This document shows, piece after piece, positions 13,935 to 25,080 of a stretch of 64,000 nt of DNA. A model generated the notes under the pieces. It saw only the letters and a program-made list of their open reading frames with translations. It made no database searches and was not told the DNA's origin. Made by a program: the position numbers and the translations under genes. The number at the start of each line of letters is the position of its first letter. Position 1 is the first letter of the stretch. Source of the stretch: Gammaproteobacteria bacterium (GTDB taxonomy: Bacteria; Pseudomonadota; Gammaproteobacteria; 21-64-14); the NCBI GenBank assembly GCA_027013145.1, contig JALUXX010000053.1, forward strand, positions 62,001 through 126,000, given 5' to 3'.

Positions 13935-14894
13935 GTGCGCGCCGCCGGACCACCCGCAATCGCGACCGCTCCGCTGAAGGCCGTGTCGCTGTCGCTCGCG
14001 CTGATCGCGATCGCACTCCCCGCGCCGGCGTTGCCCGGGACGCTGCCGAAGACGCTGCCGGGCACACTGCCGGGTGCGACCGGCGCCGGGATCGAGGTGA
14101 TCCGCCTGAGCCACCGCACGGCACGGGCCCTGCTGCCCCTCCTGCGCCCGCTCCTGCCGCGCGGCACCGCGCTCTCGGGACGCGGGCACACGCTGCTCCT
14201 GCGTGCCGCACCCGCCGAACGCGCCCGAATCCGCGCCCTCGCCCGGCGTCTCGACACGCCGCGACCGCGCCTGCTCATCAGCATACGGCCCCGCCCGCGG
14301 GTCACACCGGCGGGAGACATCGTCCGCTACGATGTGGGCGGCCCCGCGGCGGGGACGCACGCGGGTCGCGCGCGCACCTACGAGGTCGAACCCGACGACT
14401 ATGCGGCCGGCAGAGAGAGCGTCGCGACGCTGGACGGCCGCCCGGCGCACCTCGAAATCGGCCGGCGCCTGGTGCGGGTCGAGGGCCCGGTCTGGGTCGC
14501 GCCCGACACCGTCACCCTGACGGGCGCCATCCCACCGGGTCCGCCGGGCGCTGTCCCGATCGTCGTCCCGTTGCGCCTGCGTCGGGTCGCCTCCGGCTTC
14601 GACGTGGTGGCGCATGCCCACGGTGACGAGGTCGTGTTGAGCGTGCGCGCGTATCGCGCCCGTACCGATTCCGCGGGAGGCGGACCGATCGCCTATGCGC
14701 GGGTGGCCGCCACCGTACGCGGCCGGCTCGGACAGTGGATCGACCTCGGCGGCATCGGGGCCGGCGCGCGCGCCGCCGCCGGGACGCGCAGCTACTCCAC
14801 GCAGCCCGTCGACACCGGCCCGCGCGGGTTCCAGATCCGTGTCGACCGCCTGCCGGCGGCGACCGCGTCGCCGCTCGCACCGCCCGATCCCTGA
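13935..14894 (+). CDS. Exported protein with secretin N-terminal-like domain
   Basis: A 319-residue protein with a probable signal peptide (LKAVSLSLALIAIALPAPALP, about residues 12-32). The segment IEVIRLSHRTARALLPLLRPLLP and the following repeat ending ARIRALARRLDTPRP resembles the short N-terminal (NolW/secretin N1) domains of type II and III secretion secretins. There is no C-terminal secretin beta-barrel, so it cannot form a pore itself. The rest is beta-rich and unassigned. GTG at 13935 is the chosen start because it begins the signal peptide; the frame is open further upstream inside the preceding gene. Role unknown; a periplasmic accessory protein is an inference. Confidence 0.6.
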   Translation: MRAAGPPAIATAPLKAVSLSLALIAIALPAPALPGTLPKTLPGTLPGATGAGIEVIRLSHRTARALLPLLRPLLPRGTALSGRGHTLLLRAAPAERARIRALARRLDTPRPRLLISIRPRPRVTPAGDIVRYDVGGPAAGTHAGRARTYEVEPDDYAAGRESVATLDGRPAHLEIGRRLVRVEGPVWVAPDTVTLTGAIPPGPPGAVPIVVPLRLRRVASGFDVVAHAHGDEVVLSVRAYRARTDSAGGGPIAYARVAATVRGRLGQWIDLGGIGAGARAAAGTRSYSTQPVDTGPRGFQIRVDRLPAATASPLAPPDP

Positions 14895-14920
14895 CCGCCC
14901 CGCCCCACGGGATGACGCCG

Positions 14921-15985
14921 TCAGTACGCCCGGCGCCATAGCAGCATGACCAGCAGGAGCGCCAGCGCGGCCGGGGCGAACGCGCCGAGAGCGGGCGGGA
15001 GGTGGTAGACCAGGGCGGCCTGCCCCGCGGTCTGCTGCAGGAGTTGAAAGCCGATGCCGACCAGGGCCGCGACCACCACGCGCTGTCCGATCGACACCGC
15101 GCGCAGGGACCCGAATACGAACGGCACCGCCAGGACGATCATCGTCGCGCTGATCAGCGGCAGACTGACCCGCCGCCAGAGCGCGAGCGCATAGCGTCCC
15201 GGGTCCTGCCCGGTGCGCCGCAGATAGCGCACGTAGTCGTAGAGCGCCGGTACCGAGAGATCGTCGGGCGGGATCACCAGACGCTTGAGTTCGCCCGGCC
15301 GCAGGGGCAGCGGCCAGTACATCTGCGGAGTCGACTGCACCCGCAGCCCGTCGGGGAGATAGCTCACCAGGCGCACACCCTCGAACAGCCAGCGACCCCG
15401 CTCGTAGCGTGCGCGTTGCGCGTGGACCCAGCGCCGGAGCCGGTCCCCCCCGGAGCGCTCATAGACCGTGACGTCGCCGAGGCGGTCGCTGGCGAGGACC
15501 TCCCCGATATGCAGATACCCGCCGGCGTAACGCGTCCACACCCCGCGCGCCGTGCGCAGTGTCGCCTGTCCGGTGATCGCCTGCGCCCGCAGGTCGCGCG
15601 CATAGCGCTCCGACTTCGGTGCGACCCCCTCCCCGAACACCAGGACCAGCGCCATGACCACGGCCCCCGCCTTCAGGACCGGCCAGGTGATGCGCGCGAC
15701 GGACAGCCCGGCCCCGCGCAGCACCACCAGCTCGTTCGCGTTCGCCATCGTCCCGAGCGCCACCACCGACCCCAGCAGCGCCGACACCGGAAACAGCTCG
15801 ACGAGCCAGCGCGGCGAGGTCAGCAACACGTAGAGCAGCGCGAGCCCGACCGTATAGTGCCCCTTGCCGACGTCCTCCAGCTCGCCGAGAAAGTCGCTGA
15901 AGGTGAAGAGCACCAGCAGTGCGGTCAACACCAGCGCCACGCCGGCGGTCACCCGCATCCCGATGTAGCGGTTCAGCGTCTTCAC
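14921..15985 (-). CDS. lptG: LptG, LPS export ABC transporter permease
   Basis: LptG pairs with LptF and LptB2 to extract lipopolysaccharide from the inner membrane toward the LptA bridge. It has 354 residues and starts with GTG at 15985 (MKTLNRYIGMRVTAGVALVL). The expected arrangement is visible: three N-terminal transmembrane helices, a periplasmic beta-jellyroll (about residues 100-270) and three C-terminal helices ending LLLVMLLWRRAY. The start overlaps the lptF stop by 4 bp (GTGA), so translation is probably coupled. Its 3' end faces the secretin-N-like gene. Confidence 0.95.
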   Translation of the reverse strand: MKTLNRYIGMRVTAGVALVLTALLVLFTFSDFLGELEDVGKGHYTVGLALLYVLLTSPRWLVELFPVSALLGSVVALGTMANANELVVLRGAGLSVARITWPVLKAGAVVMALVLVFGEGVAPKSERYARDLRAQAITGQATLRTARGVWTRYAGGYLHIGEVLASDRLGDVTVYERSGGDRLRRWVHAQRARYERGRWLFEGVRLVSYLPDGLRVQSTPQMYWPLPLRPGELKRLVIPPDDLSVPALYDYVRYLRRTGQDPGRYALALWRRVSLPLISATMIVLAVPFVFGSLRAVSIGQRVVVAALVGIGFQLLQQTAGQAALVYHLPPALGAFAPAALALLLVMLLWRRAY

Positions 15986-17070
15986 GGCGCCGGGCGCATG
16001 CGCCGCAGCCGTTCGACGACCCGCGGCCACAGCAACAGCGCCACGGCCGCGAACAGCATGCCGGCGTGTATGAGGCCGAGCCCGGGGAACACCCCGAGTT
16101 CGCCCCGCGCCACCCACGACTTCGCGATCCCGAGCAGATTGTAATAGACGGCGTAGACCAGGATCGCCGTGAATACGCGTGCGAACCGTCCCTGGCGCGG
16201 ATTCATGCGGCTGAGCGGAACGGCGAGCAGGGCCAGCAGCAGCGCCGCGGCGGGCATGGACAGCCGCCACTCCAACTCCGCCAGGTTCCCGCGGGTGGGG
16301 GCTGCGAGCAGGCGCGCGGTCGGCAGGGCGATCCGCTGGCGGTCGCGCGCGCCTTCCCCGCCCTCCTGCAGCCAGGTCGTCAGCCGCGCGAAGCGCGCGA
16401 CGCGGTACCCGCCCCCCGGCGGCGCGACGTCATAGCGCAGACCGTCCTCCAGGACGATCGCACGGCGTCCGGTCCGCGGATCCGAAAAATGCCGGCCGCG
16501 CTGCGCCAGATACACTTGGTCGCCGAAGCGGCCGCGCCGGTCGATGAACACGTCGCGCAGGCCGCGCGCCCCGGGGCCCAGGGCGCCGACGTAGACGACG
16601 CCGCGACCGCCCATGAGCTCGTGGAACCGACCCGGCGCCACCGCAGCCACGTCGCTGACGGACTGCGCGCGCGCGCGCACGCGATCGCCGAGCTGGGCCG
16701 CCCAGGGCTTCACGTACAGCGCAAGCGCCGCGATGCCCGTCGCGAAGACGACGGCGACCAGGGTGACCGCTCCGACGATGCGCCGCTCCGGCACCCCGCA
16801 GGCGCGCAGTGCCGTCATCTCCAGATCGGCGTAGAGGCGTCCGAAGGCGATCAGGACGCCGAGGTAGAGCGCGATCGGAAGGATGATATCCAGGGAATAG
16901 ACGAGCTTCAGACCCAGGAGCAGCAGGATCACGCGGCCGGGGAGCCCGCTCGCGAGCGCGTCGCCGAGCAGCAGCGCGACCCGGTGGCCGGCGAAGACCA
17001 CCAGCAGGATGAGCGCGACCACCAGAAACGGCAGGACGATCTCGCGTACGAGATAGCGCCGAACGATCAA
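15982..17070 (-). CDS. lptF: LptF, LPS export ABC transporter permease
   Basis: The partner permease of LptG, 362 residues, starting MIVRRYLVREIVLPFLVVALI. It shows the same fold: N-terminal helices, a periplasmic jellyroll (about 125-255, with RFHELMGGRGVVYVGAL), then three C-terminal helices including LAVPLSRMNPRQGRFAR, a conserved coupling-helix region. It is the first gene of the lptFG pair and begins about 105 bp downstream of the pnp stop. A terminator lies between, so it should have its own promoter, although none is obvious. Confidence 0.95.
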   Translation of the reverse strand: MIVRRYLVREIVLPFLVVALILLVVFAGHRVALLLGDALASGLPGRVILLLLGLKLVYSLDIILPIALYLGVLIAFGRLYADLEMTALRACGVPERRIVGAVTLVAVVFATGIAALALYVKPWAAQLGDRVRARAQSVSDVAAVAPGRFHELMGGRGVVYVGALGPGARGLRDVFIDRRGRFGDQVYLAQRGRHFSDPRTGRRAIVLEDGLRYDVAPPGGGYRVARFARLTTWLQEGGEGARDRQRIALPTARLLAAPTRGNLAELEWRLSMPAAALLLALLAVPLSRMNPRQGRFARVFTAILVYAVYYNLLGIAKSWVARGELGVFPGLGLIHAGMLFAAVALLLWPRVVERLRRMRPAP

Positions 17071-17124
17071 ACCGCCAGCCTCGCGTTTCCACCCGGGGTC
17101 GCGCCGTCCCCCGGAGCCTACACG

Positions 17125-17147
17125 AAAAAGGGGCCGTCGGCCCCTTT
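17125..17147 (-). terminator. Rho-independent terminator after pnp
   Basis: On the minus strand a 9-bp stem, AAAGGGGCC / GGCCCCTTT with loop GAC, spans 17147-17127 and runs into five T residues (17129-17125). It lies 29 bp past the pnp stop codon and separates the rimP-pnp operon from lptFG. Confidence 0.8.
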
Positions 17148-17175
17148 CCGCAGCGTCCGGCCCGGCCGCGACCGC

Positions 17176-19260
17176 TCAGTCGTTGACCGCCTTGATGCTG
17201 AGTCGGATACGACCCTGCTTGTCGACCTCGAGGACCTTGACGCGCACGAGATCGCCCTCGGAGAGCTTGTCGCTGACCTTCTGTACACGCTCCTCCGAGA
17301 TCTGCGAGATGTGTACCAAGCCGTCCTTGCCAGGGAGGATAGTGACGAAGGCCCCGAAATCCATCAGCTTCGCCACTCGGCCCTCGTAGACCTTGCCCAC
17401 CTCCACGTCGGCGGTGATCAGCTCGATACGCCGACGCGCCTCGTCCCCGTCGGCCTTGTCGACGGAGGCGATCTTCACGGTGCCGTCGTCGGTGATGTCG
17501 ATCGTCGTGCCGGTCTCCTCCGTGATGCTGCGGATCGTCACACCGCCCTTGCCGATGACATCGCGGATCTTCTCCGGATCGATGCGGAAGGAAATGATCC
17601 GCGGCGCGTATTCGGACATCTCCGCGCGCGGCGCGGCGATCGCCTCCTGCATCCGGTCGAGGATGTGCATGCGCGCCTCGCGTGCCTGCTGCAGCGCCGT
17701 ATCCATGATCTCGCGGGTGATCCCGTCGATCTTGATGTCCATCTGCAGCGCCGTGACGCCCTCACGGGTCCCCGCGACCTTGAAGTCCATGTCGCCGAGG
17801 TGATCCTCGTCGCCGATGATGTCGGTCAGCACCGCAAAGCGATCGCCGTCCTTGACCAGGCCCATCGCAATTCCCGCGACCGGCGCCTTGATGGGAACTC
17901 CGGCGTCCATGAGCGAAAGGCTCGTGCCGCAGACGGAGGCCATGGAGCTGGAGCCGTTCGACTCGGTGATCTCCGATACGACGCGAAGGACGTAGGGGAA
18001 CTCCTCCATCGTCGGCATCACGGCCTGGATGCCGCGCTTGGCCAGCCGCCCGTGCCCGATCTCCCGGCGCTTGGGCGAACCGACCATCCCGGTCTCGCCG
18101 ACGCAATAGGGCGGGAAGTTGTAATGGAGCATAAACGGCTCGCGGCGCTCGCCCTCGATGGCGTCGATGATCTGCGCATCGCGGCCGGTGCCGAGCGTGG
18201 TGACCACGAGCGCCTGGGTCTCGCCGCGGGTGAACAAGGCCGAACCGTGAGCCCGCGGCAGCACGCCCGTGCGGATGTGGATCGGACGCACGGTGCGCGA
18301 ATCGCGCCCGTCGATGCGCGGCTCGCCCGCCAGGATCTGGCCACGCACGATGCGCTTCTCCAGCGCCTCGAACTCCCCCTGCACGGCCTCAGCGCTCCAG
18401 CGGGGCTCCTCGCCGCCGGCGAGCCGCTCCACGACCGCCGCCCGCACCTCCCCGACGCGCTGCTGGCGCGCGAGCTTGTCCTTGATGCCGTAGGCTTCCC
18501 GCAGGCCCGCCTCACCGGCCTCGGCCACGGCCGCGGCCAGCTCCGTATCGGTCGCCGGCGCCTGCCAATCCCAATCCCGCGTCCCCGCCTCCGCCTTGAG
18601 CTCGGCGATGGCGCGGATCACGCACTGCAACTGCTCGTGACCGTACATCACCGCACCGAGCATCACCTCTTCCGGCAGCACCTTCGCCTCGGACTCGACC
18701 ATCAACACCGCGTTCTCCGTACCCGCGACGACCAGATCGAGCTCGGAGTCCTTCAGCGCGCTCATGCTCGGATTGAGGAGATAGGCCCCGTTGCGGTAGC
18801 CGACCCGCGCCGCGCCCAGCGGACCGTTGAACGGCACGCCGGAGACGGCCAGCGCCGCCGATGCCCCGATCAGGGCGGGGATCTCCGCGTCGACCTCCTT
18901 GTTCAGGGACATGACCGTGGCGATGATCTGCACCTCGTTGAGGAAGCCCTTGGGGAACAGCGGGCGCAACGGGCGGTCGATGAGCCGCGAGGTGAGCGTC
19001 TCCTTCTCCGATGGGCGCCCCTCGCGCCGGAAGAATCCGCCCGGGATCTTGCCCGCGGAATAGGTCCGCTCCTGATAGTGCACCGTCAGTGGAAAGAAGT
19101 CCCGACCTGGGCGCGGTTCCTTGAGGGCGACGGCGGTGACGAGGACCACCGTATCGGCCATGTTGACGAGCACGGCGCCACTCGCCTGACGGGCGATCTC
19201 GCCGGTCTCCAGGGTGACCGTATGGTCTCCGTACTGGAAGGTCTTCTTGACGGCTTTCAC
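17176..19260 (-). CDS. pnp: Polynucleotide phosphorylase
   Basis: A 3'-5' phosphorolytic exoribonuclease of the RNA degradosome. The product is 694 residues. Two RNase PH domains are visible, the second with [13 protein letters not shown]-type KH sequence after it ([20 protein letters not shown] is the KH domain, about 555-610). An S1 domain follows at about 620-690 ([19 protein letters not shown]). The motifs [20 protein letters not shown] and [20 protein letters not shown] are diagnostic. It is the last gene of the operon, 55 bp after rpsO. In E. coli the same gene is autoregulated through its leader; nothing here shows that directly. Confidence 0.98.
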   Translation of the reverse strand: MKAVKKTFQYGDHTVTLETGEIARQASGAVLVNMADTVVLVTAVALKEPRPGRDFFPLTVHYQERTYSAGKIPGGFFRREGRPSEKETLTSRLIDRPLRPLFPKGFLNEVQIIATVMSLNKEVDAEIPALIGASAALAVSGVPFNGPLGAARVGYRNGAYLLNPSMSALKDSELDLVVAGTENAVLMVESEAKVLPEEVMLGAVMYGHEQLQCVIRAIAELKAEAGTRDWDWQAPATDTELAAAVAEAGEAGLREAYGIKDKLARQQRVGEVRAAVVERLAGGEEPRWSAEAVQGEFEALEKRIVRGQILAGEPRIDGRDSRTVRPIHIRTGVLPRAHGSALFTRGETQALVVTTLGTGRDAQIIDAIEGERREPFMLHYNFPPYCVGETGMVGSPKRREIGHGRLAKRGIQAVMPTMEEFPYVLRVVSEITESNGSSSMASVCGTSLSLMDAGVPIKAPVAGIAMGLVKDGDRFAVLTDIIGDEDHLGDMDFKVAGTREGVTALQMDIKIDGITREIMDTALQQAREARMHILDRMQEAIAAPRAEMSEYAPRIISFRIDPEKIRDVIGKGGVTIRSITEETGTTIDITDDGTVKIASVDKADGDEARRRIELITADVEVGKVYEGRVAKLMDFGAFVTILPGKDGLVHISQISEERVQKVSDKLSEGDLVRVKVLEVDKQGRIRLSIKAVND

Positions 19261-19315
19261 TATGAGGGTTCCTGTGCAGATGCGGATGGGTGAAGGGGGA
19301 ATCGCGGGGCGGTAC

Positions 19316-19585
19316 TCAGCGGCGCAGGCCGAGGCGGCCGATCAGTTCCTGGTAGCGATCGTGCTCGGTGCGCTTGAGGTAATCGAGCAGCTTGCGCCGC
19401 TGATTGACGAGGCGCAGCAGGCCCTGCCGGGAGTGGTGATCGTGCTTGTGTGTGGAGAAATGCCCGGTCAGATGTTCGATGCGCGCCGACAGCAGGGCGA
19501 CCTGCACCTCCGGCGATCCGGTGTCGTCCTTGCCCCGCTGGTAGTCGCGGATGATCTGTGATTTCTGCTCTTGATCGAGTGACAT
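19316..19585 (-). CDS. rpsO: Ribosomal protein S15
   Basis: An 89-residue 30S subunit protein with the canonical signature [20 protein letters not shown] and [21 protein letters not shown]15 binds the 16S rRNA central domain. It has its own candidate promoter just upstream, as in E. coli, so it can be expressed apart from the larger operon, and it is followed closely by pnp. Confidence 0.99.
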   Translation of the reverse strand: MSLDQEQKSQIIRDYQRGKDDTGSPEVQVALLSARIEHLTGHFSTHKHDHHSRQGLLRLVNQRRKLLDYLKRTEHDRYQELIGRLGLRR

Positions 19586-19626
19586 CGCTGGCTCCGGTCT
19601 CGGACTGCGGCCAATGGCAATCCGCT

Positions 19627-19655
19627 ATTCTAGACGCCCCCTCCGAGGGGCACAA
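19627..19655 (-). promoter_or_regulatory. Candidate rpsO-pnp promoter
   Basis: On the minus strand TTGTGC (19655-19650) and TAGAAT (19632-19627) are separated by exactly 17 bp. The predicted start, around 19620, would give a 35-nt leader to the rpsO ATG at 19585. It lies in the truB-rpsO gap, where E. coli also has an internal promoter. Confidence 0.55.
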
Positions 19656-19661
19656 GCGCGC

Positions 19662-20576
19662 TCACGCGCCGCCCACCAGACGACGCGGTGCGACCCGGCC
19701 GTCGTCGAGAATCTGACCCACACCGAGGAAGCGGCGGTCGCGCGCGTACAGGCGCACCCAACCCCGGGTCGGGGCGTGCGGTACCAGCACGGGCTGGCCG
19801 CGACGCAGGTAATAGGCGGCGTCGTCGGAGAGCCGCACGTCGGGCCACTCGGCCAGGGCGCTCTCCATCGGCAGCAGCACCGAATCGAGCCGTTCGGTTC
19901 CCTCACCGGCGAGGCGCCGCAGGGTATCGAGATCGACCATCGCCGCCCCGTCGTACGGCCCCACCGCCAGACGCCGCAACGCAGTCACGTGCGCGCCGCA
20001 ACCGAGCACTGCACCGATGTCTTCGGCGAGCGTGCGCACATAGGTCCCCTTGGAGCAGCGCACGTCGAACTCCAGCACGTCGCCCTCCAGGCGCAACAGC
20101 TTCAACGTGTGGATAATGACCGGTCGCGGCTTGCGTTCGACCTCGACGCCCTGGCGCGCCAGCTTGTAGAGGCGCTGCCCCTGGTGCTTCACCGCGGAAT
20201 ACATGGGCGGGACCTGCTCCTGCGGGCCCTCCATCCCCTCCAGCACGCGCTCCACGCGGGCCCGGTCCACCCCTTCGACCGGTCGCGTTTCGAGCACCTC
20301 GCCCTCCGCGTCGCCGGTCGCCGTACGCTGGCCGAGGCGACAGCGCACCCAATAGCGCTTGTTCGCGTCCAGCAGGAAACCGGAGACCTTCGTGGCCTCG
20401 CCGAGGCAGACCGGGAGCAGACCGCTGGCGAGCGGGTCGAGGCTGCCGGTATGCCCCGCCTTGCGTGCGTCGAACAGCCGCTTGACGATCTGCAGGGCCT
20501 CGTTGGAGGTCAGTCCCGGATCCTTGTCGAGCAGCAGAATGCCGCTGATGTTCCTGCGCCGCGCGCGCTCTCTCAT
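19662..20576 (-). CDS. truB: TruB, tRNA pseudouridine-55 synthase
   Basis: TruB makes the universal pseudouridine 55 in the tRNA T loop and acts as a tRNA chaperone. The protein is 304 residues. The catalytic aspartate lies in [21 protein letters not shown], and [17 protein letters not shown] and [12 protein letters not shown] are typical family motifs. A C-terminal PUA-like portion ends the protein ([20 protein letters not shown]). Its ATG overlaps the rbfA stop by 4 bp (ATGA), indicating coupled translation in the nus operon. Confidence 0.97.
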   Translation of the reverse strand: MRERARRRNISGILLLDKDPGLTSNEALQIVKRLFDARKAGHTGSLDPLASGLLPVCLGEATKVSGFLLDANKRYWVRCRLGQRTATGDAEGEVLETRPVEGVDRARVERVLEGMEGPQEQVPPMYSAVKHQGQRLYKLARQGVEVERKPRPVIIHTLKLLRLEGDVLEFDVRCSKGTYVRTLAEDIGAVLGCGAHVTALRRLAVGPYDGAAMVDLDTLRRLAGEGTERLDSVLLPMESALAEWPDVRLSDDAAYYLRRGQPVLVPHAPTRGWVRLYARDRRFLGVGQILDDGRVAPRRLVGGA

Positions 20577-21016
20577 GATCGTCCTTCGCCGTCGCTGTCC
20601 GCGCCGGGCACCCCCGGCCCCTCCCCGTCCGCCTCCGGCGCGTCCCCGGAGCCTCCGGCTTCGCGGTCACGGCCGACGGCCGCGTCGATCAGCTTACTCA
20701 GATGCGCGCCGCGCGCGATCGAATCGTCGTACTCGAAGCGCAGGCGCGGCACCACTCGCAACCCGAGCGAGCGCCCCAGCAGGCGCCGCAGAAACCCGGC
20801 CGCGTGATTGAGCGCCGCGACGGCGGCGGCGTGATCGCGGCCTTCGTCCAGCACGGAGACGAACACACGCGCATTGGCCAGATCCGGGCTCATGCGCACC
20901 CCGGTGACGGTAACCCATCCGGCACGGGGGTCCTGAATCTCGCGCCGGATCAGGGCCGAGAGCTCGCGCTGGAGCTGCTCGCCGACGCGCCGGCTGCGGC
21001 TGAATTCCTTCGGCAT
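20573..21016 (-). CDS. rbfA: RbfA, ribosome-binding factor A
   Basis: A 30S maturation factor with a KH-type fold that binds near the 16S rRNA 5' helix. It has 147 residues. [21 protein letters not shown] and the [20 protein letters not shown] strand are the family hallmarks, and [21 protein letters not shown] ends the conserved core. The last 30 residues are an acidic, Gly-rich tail. It lies 14 bp downstream of infB and overlaps truB by 4 bp. Confidence 0.95.
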   Translation of the reverse strand: MPKEFSRSRRVGEQLQRELSALIRREIQDPRAGWVTVTGVRMSPDLANARVFVSVLDEGRDHAAAVAALNHAAGFLRRLLGRSLGLRVVPRLRFEYDDSIARGAHLSKLIDAAVGRDREAGGSGDAPEADGEGPGVPGADSDGEGRS

Positions 21017-21030
21017 CCACCCCGCCCGAA

Positions 21031-23535
21031 TCAGACCGTGCGTGCCACCTCGACGCGCTGATAGACCTCGATCTGGTCGCCCACCTTCACGTCATTGTAA
21101 TTGCGCACGCCGATACCGCACTCCATCCCCGCGCGCACCTCGCCCACGTCGTCCTTGTACCGGCGCAGCGATTCGAGTTCGCCCTCGAACACCACGACGT
21201 TGTCGCGCAGGACCCGGATCGGATTGTTGCGCTTGACCACACCCTCGATGACCATGCAGCCGGCGACCGCGCCGATCTTCGAGGAGCGGAAGACCTCCCG
21301 GACCTCGGCCAGGCCGACGATCTCCTCCTTGGTCTCCGGGGCGAGCATTCCGCTCAGCGCCTGTCGGACTTCGTCGATGACGTTGTAGATCACGCTGTAG
21401 TAGCGCAGATCGACGCCCGACTCCGAGACCAGCTTGCGCGCGGTCGCATCGGCGCGCACGTTGAAGCCGATGAGCACGGCGTTGGAGGCAACCGCCAGAT
21501 TGACGTCCGACTCGGTGATGCCGCCCACACCGCTGGCCACGATCTTCACCTTGACCTCGTCGGTCGAGAGCTTGGTCAGGGCGTCCTGCAACGCCTCCGC
21601 ACTGCCCTGCACGTCGGCCTTGACGACGAGATTGAGGGTGCTGACTGCGCCCTCCTCCATCTGCGAGAGCACGTCCTCGAGCTTCGCGCCCTGTTGGCGC
21701 GCGAGCTTGACGTCGCGGAACTTGCCCTGGCGGTACAGGGCGATTTCGCGCGCCTTGCGCTCGTCGGGGACCACCACGACCTCATCACCGGCGTTGGGCA
21801 GGCCCGACAGACCCAGCACCACGACGGGAATGGACGGGGTCGCGCGCTCGACCGCAGCGCCCGATTCGTCGAAAAGCGCGCGTACGCGGCCATGTTCCTT
21901 GCCCGAGAGGATCACGTCACCCTTATTCAACACGCCGCTCTGAACCAGGACCGTGGCCACGGGCCCGCGGCCCTTGTCGAGGCTCGATTCCAGGACCACC
22001 CCGGTGGCCGGCCCCTCGGCCACCGCCTTCAGCTCCATGACCTCCGCCTGCAGCAGAATCGCCTCGAGCAGTTCATCGACTCCGGCGCCGGTTTTCGCCG
22101 AGACCTCGACGAACATCGTGTCGCCGCCCCAGGCCTCGGGGATGACTTCGTGCTGCGAAAGCTCCTGCTTGACCCGGTCCGGGTCCGCCTCCGGCTTGTC
22201 GATCTTGTTGATCGCGACCACCAGCGGCACTTCGGCCGCCTTCGCGTGCTGAATGGCCTCGATCGTCTGCGGCATCACGCCGTCGTCCGCCGCCACCACC
22301 AGCACGACGATATCGGTCACCTTCGCGCCGCGGGCGCGCATGGCCGTGAAGGCGGCATGGCCCGGGGTATCCACGAAGGAGATGCCGCCTTTCGGCGTCT
22401 TCACGTGATAGGCGCCGATGTGCTGGGTGATCCCGCCGGCCTCGCCCGCCGCCACCTTCGAACGGCGCATGTAGTCGAGCAGCGAGGTCTTGCCGTGGTC
22501 GACATGACCCATGATCGTCACCACCGGCGGTCGCGGGACCGGCTCGGCGTCGCTGTGGCGCTCGGGGACCAGTTCCGCCTCGAGATCGCTGTCCTTCAGC
22601 AGCTTGGCCTTGTGGCCCAGCTCCTCGACCACCAGCGCGGCCGTGTCCTGGTCGATGACCTGATTGATCGTGGCCATCATCCCCATCTTCATCATCGCCT
22701 TGATGAGCTCCGCCGCCTTCACCGCCATCTTCTGCGCGAGTTCGCTGACGGTGATGGTCTCGGGGATGGTGACCTCGCGCACGATCGGCGCGGTCGGGCG
22801 CTCGAAGGCGTGCTGGGAGCTGCCCGTGACCGTCACCTGACGCTGGCGCGTGCGTTTGCGCCGCCGCCCGCTCTTGTCCACCGCGACGTGCAGTTCGCGC
22901 CGCCCGTAGCGGGTCTCGCGGTCGTCCTTCGAGGGTTTGCGCTTGGCGGCGCGCTCGGGCGCCGGTGGCGGCGGTGGTGCCGCCTGGGCCGCCGCCTGCG
23001 CCTGCTCGGCCGCGAGCCGCGCCTGGACCTCGGCCTCGGCGCGTGCGCGCTCCTCGGCCGCGGCGCGCTCCGCCTCCTCCTCGCGCCGCTTGGCCTCCGC
23101 CGCCGCCTCCTCGCGCGCGCGCTCCTCGGCCGCGATCCGCTCCTGCTCCTGGCGCGCCTTCTCTGCCGCCTCGTCCTCGCGGCGCTTGGCCTCCTCGGCC
23201 TCTTCCTTGAGAATCTCGCTGCGCTTGACGTAGGTGCGCTTCTGGCGGACCTCGACGTTGACCACACTCTTCGGGGCGCCGCGCCCCTGGCCGCTGCCGA
23301 AACGCAGCTCGCTCTGGACCTTGCGCTTGAGCGTGACCTTGCGCGGCTCGACGGCAACCGGCGCGGACTTGCCGTGCGTCTCGCGCAGGAACGTCAGCAG
23401 GCGCAGCTTGTCCTTGTCGTTGATCGTCGCCTCCGCGTCGCTCACCGGCAGACCGGCCTCGCCGAGCTGATCCAGCAGGCGCTCGACGGGGATCCCGACC
23501 ACCTCCGCGAACTGCTTAACGGTTACTTCGGGCAT
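21031..23535 (-). CDS. infB: Translation initiation factor IF-2
   Basis: IF-2 is the GTPase that recruits fMet-tRNA to the ribosome. The protein is 834 residues. An IF2 N-terminal domain ([20 protein letters not shown]) is followed by a long charged, Ala/Glu/Arg-rich linker (about 110-200). The GTPase domain follows with G1 [13 protein letters not shown]3 [10 protein letters not shown]4 NKIDKPEAD and a G5-like SAKTGAG; the C-terminal domains II-IV end in [20 protein letters not shown] at 23535 is chosen because GAGG precedes it and homology begins there. nusA ends 14 bp upstream. Confidence 0.98.
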   Translation of the reverse strand: MPEVTVKQFAEVVGIPVERLLDQLGEAGLPVSDAEATINDKDKLRLLTFLRETHGKSAPVAVEPRKVTLKRKVQSELRFGSGQGRGAPKSVVNVEVRQKRTYVKRSEILKEEAEEAKRREDEAAEKARQEQERIAAEERAREEAAAEAKRREEEAERAAAEERARAEAEVQARLAAEQAQAAAQAAPPPPPAPERAAKRKPSKDDRETRYGRRELHVAVDKSGRRRKRTRQRQVTVTGSSQHAFERPTAPIVREVTIPETITVSELAQKMAVKAAELIKAMMKMGMMATINQVIDQDTAALVVEELGHKAKLLKDSDLEAELVPERHSDAEPVPRPPVVTIMGHVDHGKTSLLDYMRRSKVAAGEAGGITQHIGAYHVKTPKGGISFVDTPGHAAFTAMRARGAKVTDIVVLVVAADDGVMPQTIEAIQHAKAAEVPLVVAINKIDKPEADPDRVKQELSQHEVIPEAWGGDTMFVEVSAKTGAGVDELLEAILLQAEVMELKAVAEGPATGVVLESSLDKGRGPVATVLVQSGVLNKGDVILSGKEHGRVRALFDESGAAVERATPSIPVVVLGLSGLPNAGDEVVVVPDERKAREIALYRQGKFRDVKLARQQGAKLEDVLSQMEEGAVSTLNLVVKADVQGSAEALQDALTKLSTDEVKVKIVASGVGGITESDVNLAVASNAVLIGFNVRADATARKLVSESGVDLRYYSVIYNVIDEVRQALSGMLAPETKEEIVGLAEVREVFRSSKIGAVAGCMVIEGVVKRNNPIRVLRDNVVVFEGELESLRRYKDDVGEVRAGMECGIGVRNYNDVKVGDQIEVYQRVEVARTV

Positions 23536-23549
23536 ATCGATCCTCGGTC

Positions 23550-25055
23550 TCAATGCTGGGACGACTGCTCATTCTCGAACCACGGCGCACGCGCCGTCAT
23601 GATGAGCTGCGCGGCGCGCTCCTCGCCGAGATCGGCGATATCCTTCAGCTCATCGACGGACTGCTCGGCGAGATCCTCCATGGTCACGACGCCGCCGCTG
23701 GCCAGGCGATAGGCGAGTTCGCGGTCCATACCCTCCATCTCCAGGAGATCCGGTGCAGGCTCGACCTCCCCGAGCTTCTCCTCGTCCGCGATCGCCTTGA
23801 TCAGCAGCACGTCGCGCGCCCGGTTGCGCAGCTCCTCGACGATGTCCTCGTCGAACTCCTCAATCCCGAGCAGCTCGCCGGTCGGGACGTAGGCGACCTC
23901 CTCGATGCTGGAGAAGCCCTCCTGCACCAGGATCACCGCGATCTCCTCGTCGACGTCGAGCTGCTCCATGAACATCTTCTGCAGCGTCTGCGCCTCCGCC
24001 TCGCTCTTCTCCTCGGCCTGGGCCTCGCTCATGACGTTGAGCTCCCAGCCGGTGAGCTGGCTCGCGAGCCGCACATTCTGACCACCGCGGCCGATGCTCT
24101 GCGCGAGCTTCTCCTCGGAGACGGCGATGTCCATGCTGTGCGCCTCCTCGTCGACCACAATGGAGACGACTTCGGCCGGCGACATCGCGTTGATCACGAA
24201 CTGGGCCGGGTTCTCGTTCCACAGAATGATATCGATACGCTCCCCCGTCAGCTCGTTGGACACCGTCTGCACGCGCGAGCCGCGCATGCCCACGCATGCC
24301 CCGACCGGATCGATGCGCGGATCGTTCGAACGCACGGCGATCTTCGCGCGCAGACCCGGGTCGCGCGCCGCGGCCATGATGTCGATGAGGCCCTGCCCGA
24401 CCTCGGGGACCTCCAGCTTGAACAGCTCCACGAGCAGCTCCGGACGCGTGCGGCTGACGAAGAGCTGCGGCCCGCGCGGTTCGGGGTGGACGTCATAGAG
24501 GTAACCGCGGATGCGGTCACCCGGGCGCAGCGCCTCGCGCGGGATCATCTCCTCGCGTGCGATCAGAGCCTCGGCATTGCCGCCGAGATCGAGTACCACG
24601 CCCCCGCGCTCGGAGCGTTTGACGATGCCGCTGACCAACTCGCCGACGCGGTCCTGGTAGGCCTCCACGACCTGCGCGCGTTCCGCCTCGCGCACCTTCT
24701 GCACGATGACCTGCTTGGCGGTCTGCGCCGCGATGCGCCCGAAGGCGATCGACTCGAGGGGTTCCTCGATGAAACCGCCGACCTCGATCGCCGGATCGCG
24801 CTCGCGCGCCTGTGTCAGGGTGAGCTGATGCTCGGGGAACTCGATTTCGGCGTCGTCGTCCAGCACCTCCCAGCGCCGGAACGTGCTGTACTCGCCGCTC
24901 TCACGGTCGATCGCGACGCGCACCTCGATCTCACCCCCGTAGCGCTTCTTGGTCGCGGACGCGAGCGCGGCCTCGATGGCATCGAAGATGATCTCCTTGT
25001 CGACGCCCTTCTCATTGGAAACGGCGTCCACGACCAGCAATACGTCTTTGTTCAT
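23550..25055 (-). CDS. nusA: NusA, transcription elongation/termination factor
   Basis: NusA modulates pausing, intrinsic termination and antitermination of RNA polymerase. It has 501 residues. An N-terminal RNAP-binding domain starts [20 protein letters not shown]. An S1 domain follows ([20 protein letters not shown]), then two KH domains ([38 protein letters not shown]) and two C-terminal acidic helix-hairpin repeats (about 350-495), as in gamma/betaproteobacteria. The start at 25055 matches the family. It is 25 bp downstream of rimP, and its own leader contains terminator-like hairpins, a plausible autoregulatory target. Confidence 0.98.
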   Translation of the reverse strand: MNKDVLLVVDAVSNEKGVDKEIIFDAIEAALASATKKRYGGEIEVRVAIDRESGEYSTFRRWEVLDDDAEIEFPEHQLTLTQARERDPAIEVGGFIEEPLESIAFGRIAAQTAKQVIVQKVREAERAQVVEAYQDRVGELVSGIVKRSERGGVVLDLGGNAEALIAREEMIPREALRPGDRIRGYLYDVHPEPRGPQLFVSRTRPELLVELFKLEVPEVGQGLIDIMAAARDPGLRAKIAVRSNDPRIDPVGACVGMRGSRVQTVSNELTGERIDIILWNENPAQFVINAMSPAEVVSIVVDEEAHSMDIAVSEEKLAQSIGRGGQNVRLASQLTGWELNVMSEAQAEEKSEAEAQTLQKMFMEQLDVDEEIAVILVQEGFSSIEEVAYVPTGELLGIEEFDEDIVEELRNRARDVLLIKAIADEEKLGEVEPAPDLLEMEGMDRELAYRLASGGVVTMEDLAEQSVDELKDIADLGEERAAQLIMTARAPWFENEQSSQH

Positions 25056-25080
25056 TCCCACGACCTCCGACTCCCGCCGG

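Noticed and set aside
15919-19293. A 1124-codon open frame on the plus strand across lptG, lptF and pnp
   Set aside because: It is antisense to clearly conserved genes, with composition typical of shadow frames in high-GC DNA (many Arg, His, Gln, Asp) and no recognisable domain.
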